Assembly: GCF_003945595.2 (NCBI RefSeq)
Contig: NW_024104553.1
Location: forward strand, 372,001-436,000
Length of the DNA: 64,000 bases
Direction of reading: 5' to 3'
Origin: Pipra filicauda
Lineage: Eukaryota > Chordata > Aves > Passeriformes > Pipridae
The notes beneath the pieces were generated by a model. That model had not been told where the DNA came from. It saw nothing but the letters and a program-made list of their open reading frames with translations, and did not search any database. Shown piece by piece: positions 1 to 11,961 of this stretch; position 1 is the first letter of the stretch; every line of letters starts with the position of its first letter. Made by a program: the position numbers and the translations under genes.

Positions 1-2007
1 GGTCACTGAGGCACCCCAGACAATCATGGGTATGTGGCAGCGGGTGTCCAATCCCAAAGCCTTTCCCAGCTCTCTTTCTGTATTGGGAGCTATTGATTCA
101 GCTCAAGACAAACACAATAAAGATGGAAGGAATCTGAGTCTCCCCTGTGTCAGAACAGGGAGTGCAGAGATGGAGCATGCATGGTTCAAGCCTGCTGGCA
201 ACAACTCTCCAAGCACCTTTGCTGCTCTCATGATACTGAGGTTTGCCCTTATGCTTCTAGGGAGCCCTGGGAATCCTCTTGAGTAGAGTGCTGTGAACTT
301 TTTGGGATGTCTCCTCAAGCCCTGAGAGAATGGAGTGCCCTGGCTGCCTGGGGACAATGTCTCAAGGGTGTACTGCTTTAAAGCTATAGCTGGGGATGTG
401 GAACCCTGGCTTTTCCAACTGGAAACAGGATCTGTCCTGCCCCACTCTGCTCTGGCTCTTCAGTGGGCTGGGGAGAGCTCTGCCCTGTCACCCACATGGG
501 GAGGGCACCCACAGCCTCCTGTGTCCCATGTGCGATGGCAGGAGTTTGTGGTTGAGCTAATGGAAAGTGCTTCTGCTGGGCTCTGCTCCGTTATCACGTG
601 CCTCTTCTAATTTGGACTTCAGGCACTGCGGTGCCAAGGGTGTTACTCTCCTCCCTCCCCAGGCCCTGGGGCACGACTGAGTGCCTGGGATTGGATCCCC
701 CTGTCCAAAATGGGCTGCCTTCCCTTTTTTAGCTGTTCGTTGAGCTGTGAATTCCTTGTTCCTGGCAGCCTGACAAGCTGGGAACAAGGCTTAGCACGTG
801 GGAGAGCTGGGCCCACCAGCCTGCAGTGGGAGGGGTGGGAGTGTGGCAACCTTAACTCTTCCCAGGCGTACTGGCAGCTGTGGCAGGACATGGGGATGGC
901 AGGTCCCTTGTGGCTTGTGACATGGTCTCCTGTGAAGCAGTGCATTCTTAGTGTGCTCTTGGCCAGATGAGCAGGGCGGGGAGGAGCCATGGGGACCCTG
1001 GGTATTTGAAAGGGGATTTGGCGGACAGAGGCATGTTAGGTGAAATATGACTGTTAGAGACAGCAAGGCTTGGTTGGTTTCTGCAGACCCAAGCCACATC
1101 CAGCTTCGTGCTTTGTGGCTGTGGAAACCAGGGTGTTATGTGCTCTGCAGCCTGGCACACGCATTCCTCCCTTGTTTCCAGACCTGGCAGACCAGTCTCC
1201 GAGGCTAGTGTTGGCCCAGCACAGGGCCCTTTCCCTGGTGCTCAGCTTCTCTGGCAATGCTGTCCTCAGGCATAGTGCTCTGATGCTCCTTGCAGGACTG
1301 TGCTGTGTGCTGGCTGTAGCTGACGCGTAGGGTCCTTTGGAAGCATTTGCCTTGTGCCCGTCTCCTGCTAGTAGATTTGCAAATAGGTGCTTTCTACTGC
1401 CTTTACTCCAGGAGATTTGTTGGGGCATTCCCCAGGGCCTGCCAAAGCTGCTGTCAGGTCTGGGTCTCCCTAGTGTCCAGGTTTGCCTTTGCTCACCTCT
1501 CCCTTGCTGCTTTCAGCATACAGCTGCCTTTAAGAGCCAGTTCTCGGCTTGTTCTTGGTTGTGTGTTTCCTGCCTCAAGGGAAGTGCTGTGTGTTCCTGA
1601 CAGGAGGCAGTGTATGCCTTTACATCTGTCCCTGCAAGAACTGCTTTTACCTGTTGTGTGCCAAAAAGAGGCTATTCTCCTCTTAGATGTTTTAGGGACT
1701 CCTGGGGAGGGGAAGGGTTGCTTTTTCCCCTGATGCATTGCAGGGAAGGCTCTCAGGGGATCTGTGTGGCCCTGGGCTTGTATCCAGAGTTTATGCTGAG
1801 CACTCTCTAGCTCTCCTCATGCTGCATTATTGGGTACAGTTTCCTCATGTTTGTACAAGCAACTCTTCTCTGCTCTCCTCCATGTGCTGGCAGCAGGCTA
1901 TTGAGGGTATGATTTGGCAAGGGGATGCAACCTACAGAGCCTGGTTTGGTGTCGTGGGCAGAAGTCTCATGGGCTGGTCTGAGTTTTCACCATCTCTTCT
2001 TTTGTAG
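1..2007 (+). other. SRF: Intron of SRF upstream of the first visible exon
   Basis: This stretch precedes the acceptor at 2006-2007 (TTTTGTAG). It contains no MADS-box sequence and no recognisable upstream SRF exon, so the DNA-binding domain lies outside the window to the left. The short open frames here show no splice-consistent coding pattern and no family similarity that I recognise. No clear repeat was seen. Confidence 0.7.
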
Positions 2008-5000
2008 GATGCACTGAAACCCGCATTCGCTGTCACCAACCTGCCAGGAACAACGTCCATCCAGACAGCCCCCACCACCTCAACCTCCATGCAGGTCAGC
2101 AGTGGCCCGTCATTCCCCATCACTAATTACCTGGCACCAGTGTCTGCCAGCATCAGCCCCAATGCCGTCACCAGTGCCAACGGGACAGTGCTGAAGACTA
2201 CTGGAGCCAGTGCAGTGACGTCTGGGGGCCTCATGCCAATACCCACTGGCTTCACCCTCATGTCAGGTCAGTGCCTTTAGGGGCTGAGGGCTGCATCTGT
2301 CTGTCTTGGCACCTGGAGTATGTTGCTGTTCTCTCTGGGGAAGAGGAGGCCTAGTGGCAGAAGGGAAGCAGAGTGGGTTGTTGCTGTAAGGTGAACCTGG
2401 CTGAGATTCCTTGTCCAAACCCAGCCAGGCCAGTGGCTGGGGAAGGGTCATGTAGTGACCGTTTCCTTAGAGTGCTGCTAGCTGGCCCTGCTGCTGGGAG
2501 GTGGCAGGGAGCTGAGCTAGGACCCCAGGACAGCACCAAGAAGCCTGGAGGGAGTGAAAAGAGCTGGTGGTGACAAAGCCTTTCTTTCTCCCTCCTTTTG
2601 GCAGGTGCTTCCCTTTCTCCGGGGACCCCTACCATTCCTCTCACTCAGTTACAGCCGCACTCTCTGGCTCTTTCCAGCCAGCAGGGCCAGGTGGTCACAG
2701 GTACAGCTGGACAGCTGCAGCAGGCACAACAGACAGTCTTCCGCTTCCCTGCCAGAGCTGGAGGGCAGATCGTGTCGCTGACAGGTCAGCACTCGCTTCT
2801 CCTCCGCTTGCTAGAGGTGGGGGGATGGAGGTGTCTGTGCGGGTCCTGGTCCTGACCACACAGCTGACCACTGACTGAGGTGGGAGCACAGAGGAAGCAG
2901 AGCACAGAGTACCCTTGTTGTAGCTTCGGGGGAGAGATGGGAAGACAGGGTAGAGAATGCTTGATGTAGGCAGGAGTGGCATCCTGGGGGATACAGACCA
3001 AGGGAAGCAGTGGGTTTTCAGTCTTCTGCTCCAGGGTTTGGCCTGTGGCTAGCAAACACAGAGGAGACAGGTCTCCAGTGCAGCTGTGCTGAGGCTGAAC
3101 TGTGGTGCTAGAATTGATGGAAGGATACTGCAGGGGCTCAGGTGCCCAGTGGCTACTTATTGAGTAGCAGCTACCCTGGCTTTTGTGTTGGGGTCTGCAG
3201 TCAGTCACTGAACCACAGTGATTAGGGGGAGACACAGAGCAGAGGAGTGGTGCTGCTGTGCTTCCTTGTGTACATTGTCCTTTGTAGGAATTTCTTCTTG
3301 TGCTGAGTCAAGGCTCTCCAGGTGTGGTGCTGTGGCTGGACATGCTCCTGGCTGGAGTTTCAGAACAGGGTTAGGCTCTCCTTTGTGGGGCAGCCATCAT
3401 CTGAGGACCAGCATTGGTATGACAGTATTTCTTGTGTCCTACCTGTTTATACCCAAGTTGACGAGTCTGATAGCCTGGGTACTTTCTTGGAATGCTTAAG
3501 GCTCCCATGGGCCCTGGCAGACAGTATGATCCCATGCAAGGGGTCTGGATTTCCCTTGTGATCTGGAGGAACTAAGAGAATAACTGATGTATGTCTCTCT
3601 CGTTTGATGTGTGGGGAGATGCCCCGTCTGAGCAAGGTGGACAGTGATTCCTGCTCCCTGACATCCCTTACTCTTTCCTCTGAAGACAGGACCTCAGCCT
3701 TAGGGGAGCTTTCTATGCGAAGCTCTGTTTCTGGAGCTGAATTGCTTTGCAGTGAGTGGTCTGGGCCAGAGGCTGTGTGGCTGTGCCCCTGCACCTCTAG
3801 GATTCAATGCCTTGAGGCCACGTGTTCTGTAATGCCTGTGTAGGGCACTGTGCTGTCCTTGAGGTCACAAACTCTGAGATAGCAGTGGCCTAGAGCCCTG
3901 TGGAGGATCAAGCTGATCTCCAGACTGTGAAGGCAGCAGAGCCCAGCTGGTTTGCGCATTTAGGCTCTTGCGGTTCTGCTTGGTGCAGCGAGATGATCCT
4001 TGCAGAGCTGTCTGAGCATTGGAGAGGCATATGCTGGGCCCTCTCCTCCCAGCATATTCTGTACTGTGTCTTGGTGGGGCCAGGAATGGTGAGGAGGGTC
4101 CCAGATGTTCTTGAACTATGCCTGGAAGTTTGGCAAAAGCTGTTGTGGCCTGTTCTTTACTCTCTGGAGCTCTGTGGGCCAGCTACCTTCTTGGCCCGTG
4201 TGCCAGGAAAGAACACATTTTGGTTTCTGCCACATGCTGCTTTTGTCTAGCCTTCCCCAGTGCAGTGTCATGCTGTGGAACTGTATGCAGCCAGTGAAGG
4301 ACTGCGGCGCTTTCACGTGGTCCAGAGTGCCTGTATCCCTGTGGAGCCACAGGCTCATGGGTTCTTCTTTCTCCCCAGGTGGTACCATGGCTCAGCAGGT
4401 CCCAGTCCAAGCGATCCAGGTGCACCAGGCACCGCAGCAAACGTCTCCCTCTAGTGACAGCAGCACTGACCTTACCCAGACCTCTTCCAGCGGAACAGGT
4501 AACCACCTTCTGTCTGCCTTCCTGACCACTGCTGATAACAACCCACACCAACAGACCTCGTGCTTGCTCCCTGCCCAGTTTCCTTCTTCAGACCAACTCT
4601 ATCCCAGCCTTTCTGACAGTTTCCCAGGTGTCTTGATCCCTGTTGCCAGCTCCTGTGCTATGCCATATCTAGGTAGATGCTGCTGTGCCTAGGGCACCTT
4701 CCAAGGGATTTCAGAGCTTCTCCAGATACATCATTAACTCTTACAGCATGGAGCTGGGAACAGGTTACCCAGTTCTCAGATGGTTTCTTAGTGAGGCAGC
4801 ATTGCTTCACAAGGCATTGGCTCACATCTGCTTGAGATTTTTACTGTCTATGCAGAGGACATCTCTTTGTTGGCAAATTCTGAGTTCAGGTGCCTGGATG
4901 CAGGCTGAATCTAGTTCAACAGCTTTATTAAAACTTCATCAGGGAACTTGAGATACAAGTTGAATTTAGTCCTGGGATGTTTGACTACTGTGCTTTTCTG

Positions 5001-6359
5001 CCCCTTCATACTCATGAAAGGAGAGGTTTGAGCTCTTCTACTTGATCTGTGGGACTTTTCCCCAAGAGCTTGGGAGACAAGATGGGTATCTTCATGCACC
5101 ATGCCTCAGCACAGCATGGCTGAGAGGTGCTGAGCAGGCATGTGAGTGTGGCAGACCCCTTTCATGTGGCTCACATGTAGTCTGTCCTGGTGCCAGTGAC
5201 CCTCCCAGCGACCATCATGACGTCGTCTGTGCCAACCACTGTGGGTGGCCACATGATGTACCCCAGCCCACACGCGGTGATGTATGCGCCCACATCTGGC
5301 CTTGCGGACGGTGGACTTGCAGTCCTCAACGCTTTCCCACAGGCGCCCTCAGCGATGCAGGTGTCCCACGGCCAGGTCCAGGATCAGGGTAAGAAGAGCT
5401 GTCTGGGTCAGTGCTCCCTTAAAGTGCACCCACATCCTGATTTTTCTCCTCTTGCATGTATTTATGCTGTATGTTAATTTCCAAGAATTTTCTTCTCAGC
5501 AGTCCTAGTGGCTGTACAAAGGCCTGGCAAGGGTGATGTGCTTGATGTGCACTTCTAGATCTTGCCATTCTCTTGTGCAAAGGATTGCTTGAACTCTTGC
5601 TGGGTAAAAAGGGTGAGGGATTCTGGGATGGGTGGCGTGTGGGGCAGGCAGCAGAGGGAGCTAGGAGACTCTGGAGAGGTTGTGTGGTTGCATGAGGGAA
5701 CTAAACAGCATGAAGCCATGTGGTCAAGACTTGGATTGAGGACTTGTGCCTGCTTCTCCCAGCATCTGGAAAACTAATGCATGTGGCTTTCTTCTGGAAT
5801 GCCTCTATGTATGCAGACTGGCAGCTTTGTCCTTGTGAAGCTCCATGGAGCTCAGAGAATGGATCCAAGTGGGCAGCACTGTTTAAGGGACAGTGTCATT
5901 TGTGCTTCTCTCTGTGGCAGGTGGCGTCCCCCAAGTGTTCCTGACAGCCCCATCAGGCACTGTTCAGATCCCAGTCTCAGCTGTCCAGCTTCACCAGGTA
6001 GGCACAGAGTAGTACTTGCAGGTGTTCAGGGGGTATTCTTGCTCTGCTCCTGCCTGCACATCCTTTGTGTACGTGGGCAGACCTGGCTGGGTAGGGTCAG
6101 TCCTCAAGGTCTGGGAAAGCTGTCAGTGCCACCCACCTTTGGGTGACGCAGTTTTGTCCTCCGTGGACAGGTGCCCAGGAGGGACAGTGCCCCCCTGGCT
6201 GCTGGCATGCATGGTGTCAGGGCATGCTGTTCCCCAGTCGGTCCTCCTCCCTTTTCTCTCTAGATGGCTGTCATCGGGCAGCAGAGCAGCAGTGGCAGCA
6301 GCCTGACGGAGCTGCAGGTGGTCAACTTGGACACCTCACACAGCGCCAAGAGTGACTGA
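2008..6359 (+). CDS. SRF: Serum response factor, C-terminal exons (partial)
   Basis: SRF is a nuclear MADS-box factor that binds CArG boxes and recruits ternary-complex and myocardin-family partners. Only the C-terminal transactivation half is present. Exons are 2008-2266, 2605-2784, 4379-4498, 5197-5388, 5921-5997 and 6264-6359, each with AG/GT borders, and phases 1, 1, 1, 1 and 0 at the five joins. Recognisable segments are LKPAFAVTNLPGTTS in the first exon, QQVPVQAIQVHQAPQQ in the third, VTLPATIMTSSVPTTVGG in the fourth, and the C-terminus LTELQVVNLDTSHSAKSD before TGA at 6357. The 192-nt exon 5197-5388 matches the size of mammalian exon 5, which is skipped in the known delta-5 isoform. 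The second exon has no mammalian counterpart that I recall. Upstream exons are outside the window. The gene identity is secure. Confidence 0.95.
2605..2784 (+). CDS. SRF: Extra 180-nt SRF exon between exons equivalent to mammalian 3 and 4
   Basis: The exon has a good acceptor (TTTTGGCAG) and donor (ACAG|GTCAGC), begins and ends in phase 1, and encodes 60 residues rich in Gln, Ser and Thr (for example GQVVTGTAGQLQQAQQTVF). Because it is symmetric, skipping it joins MSG to GTMAQQ, which reproduces the MPGGAVAQQ layout of mammalian SRF as I remember it. Including it lengthens the transactivation region. Whether it is constitutive or a cassette in birds cannot be told from sequence. That it is coding is supported by intact frame, composition and splice sites. 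Confidence 0.8.
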
Positions 6360-6481
6360 GAGGCCTCTGCTGCCAGCCTTTTGTATCTGGCTTGTCGTGC
6401 CAGTGTTGGGGCTGGTGGCAATTCCTTCTCATACAGACTGCACCAGTTATTTATTGTTGCCTTTTCACGTTTCCTTCATCC

Positions 6482-6534
6482 ACACATGCACACACACACG
6501 CACTCGCCCACCCCCACGCACACAGGCATGCGCG
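6482..6534 (+). repeat. CA-rich simple repeat in the SRF 3'UTR
   Basis: Imperfect CACACA runs with CG and CCCAC interruptions (CACATGCACACACACACGCA and following), starting about 120 bases after the stop codon. In RNA this is a CA-repeat of the type bound by hnRNP L; function here is not shown. Confidence 0.7.
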
Positions 6535-8887
6535 TGGGGCTGCAGAACCCACCTGGGGTGGAGCGGTGCTGGGGCCATGCAGGGCTTGGGGCATTTGGAT
6601 GCTGCAATAGCTGTGCTTGTCTCACGCCAGCCAAAGAAATTTGTCTCTCGAGGGGAGGATTGCTCTGCACTGTAAATAAATACTGCGGGCCATTCCCAGC
6701 TGAAGGCTCTGGCTCCTTCTGGGCGCTCCGAGTCACCTTGCCCATGAGTGTTTACTCTGCGTGGGGCTCAGCTCAGTCTCGGAGCAATCACGCAGGCGCA
6801 GCTCAGAGCAGAGTGGGTTGAGGCTGTGCTGCTGGCCTCAGCAATGTGCCTTTGTGGGGTGACAGGTCCTGGCTGCAGCAACTCACCCTGGGCTCTGGAC
6901 GGGAGAGAGGGGCCAGCTTGCATGTGCATCTCTAGGCCTGTGCGCCCTCCTTCTGGAGGGCAGGGCACAGCTGTTGGCACGTGGCCCTGTCCTCCTTGTA
7001 TGCACTACAGTGAGCCCTCTGCCCTTAGTGCCTCCTCCCTGGGCTGCCTGGCAGATCTTCAGCCTGATTGGCCCAGCCCCAGTGGCTGCCCTTGCACAGC
7101 TGAGGTGGTCTGTAGATGTCCAGGAACACAATGATGCCCTGGTGAACTCCTCAGGGGCTCTGTGCTCTGCTCAGCCCCACACTCTCAGCCCTCGCCCTGC
7201 TTGTGGACTCCGTACACCCAGGGGAACGTGGCTGGGTCCTTCTTACATCCCCCTGCAGCTCCAGCCGGCGTGTTCTAAATTTCTGTGTCTGATGCAAGGT
7301 GGAGAAACAACTCAAATGTCAAAGGGAAGAGCCCATGGGGCATTGAGCTGCTGGGCAGGTGCCAGGCTCTTCCTCTGAGCATCAGGGTGATCTGCAGGCC
7401 ATCCTGGGCTGTGGAGGAACAGCTGTGATGCCTGTACAGGCTCAGCAAGGCTGGAGGGAGAAGGGCTGGAGCATGCTTGGTCCTGCATGGGAGTTGCTGT
7501 GAATGGCTCTGCTACCTAGCCCTGTCCCTGGAGGGAGAGTGAGCAAGTGAGAGAAGCTGCTGAATCCTTAGGAGAAGAAGCAGCTACTGTAACTTTTTTT
7601 TTTTTTTAAGTTAAAGACAAAAGAAGCCTTGGAGGAAAAAAAAAAAAAAGAAAATTACTTTATTTTTCTAAGTGTTAAACTCAGTATTTATGTAATTCTT
7701 TAAGGAATAAAAGTTTGGCTCCTGTACAGTTTTAATGGGGTTTGTACCAGGGGGATGGGAGAGGGGTGGGTGGGTGGGCATGGAGGCAGGAAAGGGGCCT
7801 TGCTTTTGAGTTTGTATTGTAACCTTGGACATGTTCCCTCAGCATTAGCGTTTAAGCCACACTCTTCATCCACCAGCATGTGCCAGGGATCAAGCTCAAC
7901 TGAGTGGGATGCTTGTTTCCCACTTATCTATACTGAGGACTCATCATTCTAGGCTCAATGGGCAGAAAGTGAGTGAAGCAGTGGCTAGTTTCTAGAAGTG
8001 GGAAACCCATTCCTCAGGAGCAGGGGATTTGTAGCGTGCATGGGAGCCAGAGCTGAGCTGGGTTTTCTGATGATCACCCTGTTCACTTCTGGTCCAGGGA
8101 CCTGCAGCTGTTCTGTCACTGCTCTTGGTGTGCAGCAGTGCTGCCTGTGACTGTCTAAGGGATTTAGGCATCCCCACTGTTCCCTGGGTGTGGTGAGTGA
8201 CCAGCAGTGACTAATCCCTGTTCTCCCTGCTTGCTGTGCGGGTGGCATCTTCTGAACCCCTAGCTGAAGATCTGGGCTGTAGATCCCCCTCTACAGCCTT
8301 TCTGCAGTGCACAGATATGGACAGGTTCCCTCCAAGCTCCCTGTACAAAGAATTCCCAGAAGGGTCTTTCAGCCCTTGGTCTGTTAACAGCCTGGGAAGG
8401 GCTTGTGGAGAGTTGGTGAGTGACATTGCATGCTGCCTCCCCTTAGTATCCTTGCTCTAAGAGTGATGCATACACTGCAGCTCAGAGCATATGGGAGTGC
8501 TAAGCCATGTCCCTTTGCTAGGTGTATGAAAACTGCTCAGTAATGCTTCCAAAGCAATCTGGGTACCTAGAAGTTCATCCAGGGAGAAGTGTGGGTTTGG
8601 GGTTTGCGTTGTCCTTTGCCCCAGCACGTCAGTGTGGCCTGGCTTTGCTCTGCTTTGCTTGTGCTAGCACTATGGAGCAGAGCTGTTGGGCCAGAATGGC
8701 AGGAGAGCCCCCGCTGCTACAGGGTGTCTGACTGCATCCCCTCCCTGGCTCCCCAAAGGCAACTGCTGGTTAAACGCTAATGGTGTATTTTATTTAAGTG
8801 CAGACTTGTAAGAACACTTGTGTATCAGGGATGAAATGGCATTTATTGTGTGGTGACATTTTTAGTTAATTTTACTGGTTTGAGGGG

Positions 8888-8930
8888 TGTGTGTGTGCGC
8901 GTGCGTGTGCGTGTGTGTGTACGCATAAGT
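8888..8930 (+). repeat. (GT)n microsatellite in the SRF 3'UTR
   Basis: Alternating GT with a few GC steps (TGTGTGTGCGCGTGCGTGTG and following). The transcript would be GU-rich at this point, a type of element known to bind CELF-family proteins; that role here is only inference. Confidence 0.8.
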
Positions 8931-9052
8931 GTGTTTGGGATTATTATTTTTTTTCCCTCCAGTTTCCAGGGTTGTGTTTCTGGAAGGATGTGGAAGTAAT
9001 CACAGTACTATGTACAGAGCTTTCTTTTGTATTAAAAAAAAATTACTCTTTC

Positions 9053-9058
9053 AATAAA
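9053..9058 (+). promoter_or_regulatory. SRF: Probable main SRF polyadenylation signal (AATAAA)
   Basis: AATAAA lies about 2.7 kb after the stop codon and is followed within 30 bases by T-rich sequence (ATGTTATCATTTTGTG). A GT-dinucleotide run lies about 120-165 bases upstream. Cleavage is expected around 9070-9085. Confidence 0.6.
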
Positions 9059-9080
9059 TGTTATCATTTTGTGCACAGAT

Positions 9081-11384
9081 TTGGGATCTCGATCATTCTT
9101 TGCAGGAGGGGATGACACATACCTTAGGGGCAACGCATGGGGATCAAAGGCAGATCCTGCATCGGTCTGTTTACTGTCAAGGATGAGGGTCTGTCTGAGC
9201 CTGATGTGGCAAAGAGAGGTTCTTTGCAAAAGTCTCCATCCCTACTGCCTCCTGCACAGGTGAAACCCAACCACCTGGACTTCTACTCTGGGAGTCCCAG
9301 ACCTAGTGCAGGACCAGAGGGGGCCTTTGGCTGACAGCAAGACTGTGAGGGCTGTCCTTTCTGAAAGCTCTGGAACAGTGTTGGTGGTAAGCAGGGCATG
9401 GTGTCAGTCAAGAGAAGTAAAAACCAGGAATGAGGAGGAATGGGGAATTTTGAAAAAGAATTGTTCTAAATCATGGGTGTTAATAGGGAGGAGCAGGGGG
9501 ACTGTTAAATTCCCTGCAGAAAACTGCTATGAGAAGATACGGCAATATTCAAAATCCGAACTGGAGAGGCATGAAGTCAGGTAAAAGGCAGATGCCTAGA
9601 AGCCAGGTCAAGGCACATCGGGGCTCAGTAAAGTGTGTAAAGCTGTGAATGAAACCAAAAGGAAAGGGGCTCATTACAATCCTCAGGACTGCTGGGGCAA
9701 CAGTATGCTAGCTAAAAATGCTGCTATCTAGCATCAGATCCTGGAGCAGATACCAGTATGGTGCAAGGAAAGCTTAGCACTGATAAAAGTCTGTGCAGTG
9801 GAGGCACAGCACTTTTCCTCACAGTGCTGTTTGGAGAAAATATGTCAGTGCAGCAGGAGAGAAGGTTGCACAGAAAGTGCTTAGGAGCAAAACACAGCTC
9901 AAATGGCTCTTACCCCATCAGGAAGTGAGGTGCTTCACTTTTACAGGTTACACCACAGCTAGCCCCATGTGCAGCATGCCTACACAGGTGTGTCTCGTGG
10001 TTCAGCACCACAAACCTCCTATCAGCACAAGCAATTCCATGTCACTTGTGCACAGGGGGCTGTCTGTGACATATGGAGCAAGATACCACAGATGTAATCT
10101 TTATTTTTAGGATAAATGACCTACTAAGCATAGAATCCAGACCATTGGAGCCAAGACATAAGCAGGCTGTGTGAATACCACAGAAAACCTCTCAGTGTCA
10201 CAAACAAGATGTCTTGGTAGTGAATGGGGAAGGAAAATGACATGTTAATTGAGAACATGGAGATTTCAAGAGCATCCATGGGATTCTAGAAAGAGAGCAT
10301 CAATAGCATCAGAAGAGATTACATGCACTAATGGTGAAAATCAAGAGCCTGGCTTGGAAACATGAACATTTACAGTCCACCACTGGTGCCCCAGCTTTAG
10401 AGGATGGTCTCCACAAACTGATGCAGTACTGCACTGCTTTATCCAGCCTACAGTTAATTGCCATTATATTGTTGGGATTAATTGCTGATTGCTATTGTAA
10501 AACGTGGAAATTGTCTGATCAGTTGCATTAGTTCTGAGGGTAGAAATTAATTTGGGCACATACATGAAGTTGCTCCAGCATCAAATAAGAAAGTAGAGTC
10601 TCATCTATTTAGCTGATTTTAATGTTTGTTTATAATTTAAAACAAATGTTAGCCACAATCCAGGTTTCTATCAGTCTGATGACTGCTGTGAGGCCTACCA
10701 AGGAAGGGAAATATGGATAAAGGATAAGAATTTAGATTTTACAGTGTTACACCAAAGGTGGAAAGGAACTAGAAACAGGACAAACTTGTGTGCAACAGGC
10801 TTCAATTGTCTCTCTAGCAACACTGAGAACAGGACAGTTTCAGAGGCCCAAACCTGCCAAGAGCCAGTACAGCTGTCACTGAAGCCGAACAGGGTGGATG
10901 CAGGGCTGGAACCACCCCAGGGCCACGGGCCTGATGTTGCTGTAATTTTTGATTAATGGTTATTATTACATTATTATTGCAATAATAATGATAGTGCTGA
11001 CATGACATGCTTTTAGCCTACCTACCACCCATTCTGCTACAGCCCTTGATGAAGACGATTAACCACCAGAGAAATTGTACCAACGCACACTGCAACACAT
11101 GTTATCAAAAAGCCTCTTGAGCTCTGGCAGGTGCAGTTTTCAGCTCCCATCTCCGTTTCTTCTCATTTCTAATATTAGCCAGGAGAATCAGAAGATACTC
11201 TGATCTTCCATGTTTTTCTGACTCTCACCACTGGCAGGGAGGGACAGCAGCCCTGTGACCCGTGGCTGTGTGGCCACAGACAGGCCCCTGCACTCCAGCT
11301 CCAGCTGCAGCTGCAGCTTGCATCCCCTTGCCCCAGAGGGACCCGGGAAGGGGAGGCAGCAGTGCCCTTGCGGCCAGGAAGGGC
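9081..11384. other. SRF-CUL9 intergenic spacer
   Basis: No coding pattern, RNA gene or clear repeat was recognised. There is a small AT-rich imperfect palindrome around 10950-10990 (ATTATTATT and AATAATAAT). Open frames are short and unsupported. Confidence 0.5.
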
Positions 11385-11961
11385 AGTGGTATCCTGAGGT
11401 GCATTAGGAAAAGCATTGCCAGCACGTTGAGAGGTGATCCTGCCCCTCTACTCAGCCCTGGTGAGGATCACCTGGAGAGCTGTGTCCAGTTCTGGCCTCC
11501 TCAGGACAAGAGACACGTTGATCCTGGAGTGGGTCCAGCAGAGGGCAACACAGAGGATTAGGGGACTGGAGCATCTGCCTTACGAGGACAGGCTGAGGGA
11601 GCTGGACCTGTTCGGCCTTGAGAAGAGACGACTGAGAGGGGACCTCATCAATGTCTATAGGTATCTGAAGGGAGGATGCCAAAAGGATGGAGGCAGGCTC
11701 TGCTCGGTGGTGCCGAGCAATAGGACAACAGGCAACAGAGAGAAACTGATGCACAGGAAGTTCCACCTGAACATGAGGAAGAACTTCCTTACTGTGCAGT
11801 GACCGTGCACTAGAACAGATTTTCCAGAGAGGTTGTGGAGTCTCCAAGAACTGTCTGGACACAATCCTGAGCCAGGTGCTGTAGGATGATCCTGCTAGAA
11901 CAGGGAGGCTGGACTAGATGACCCGCTGTGGTCCCTTCCAGCCTGACCCGTTCTGAGATTC
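11385..11961 (+). repeat. CR1 LINE, 5'-truncated 3' end
   Basis: The sequence follows the CR1 ORF2 C-terminus and 3'UTR: the stretch reading [18 protein letters not shown], then [19 protein letters not shown], then the tail ending GAACTGTCTGGACACAATCC through TTCTGAGATTC at 11961. CR1 is the dominant avian LINE. Its 3' end stops within a few bases of the CUL9 CpG island, so the insertion marks the upstream edge of the promoter region. Confidence 0.9.

Larger units (their letters stand above)
6360..9080 (+). other. SRF: SRF 3'UTR with three possible polyadenylation signals
   Basis: After the TGA at 6357-6359 no further coding exon appears. AATAAA hexamers occur at 6675-6680, 7706-7711 and 9053-9058, and ATTAAA at 9031-9036. 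The last is followed by a T-rich stretch and is the likely main end, giving a 3'UTR of about 2.7 kb, similar to the length known for mammalian SRF. The UTR carries a CA-rich stretch near 6485-6530 and a GT repeat near 8888-8930. The earlier hexamers could give shorter transcripts. Confidence 0.7.

Noticed and set aside
10940..10995. An AT-rich imperfect palindrome in the SRF-CUL9 spacer
   Set aside because: Short, AT-rich and without accompanying structure; likely chance.
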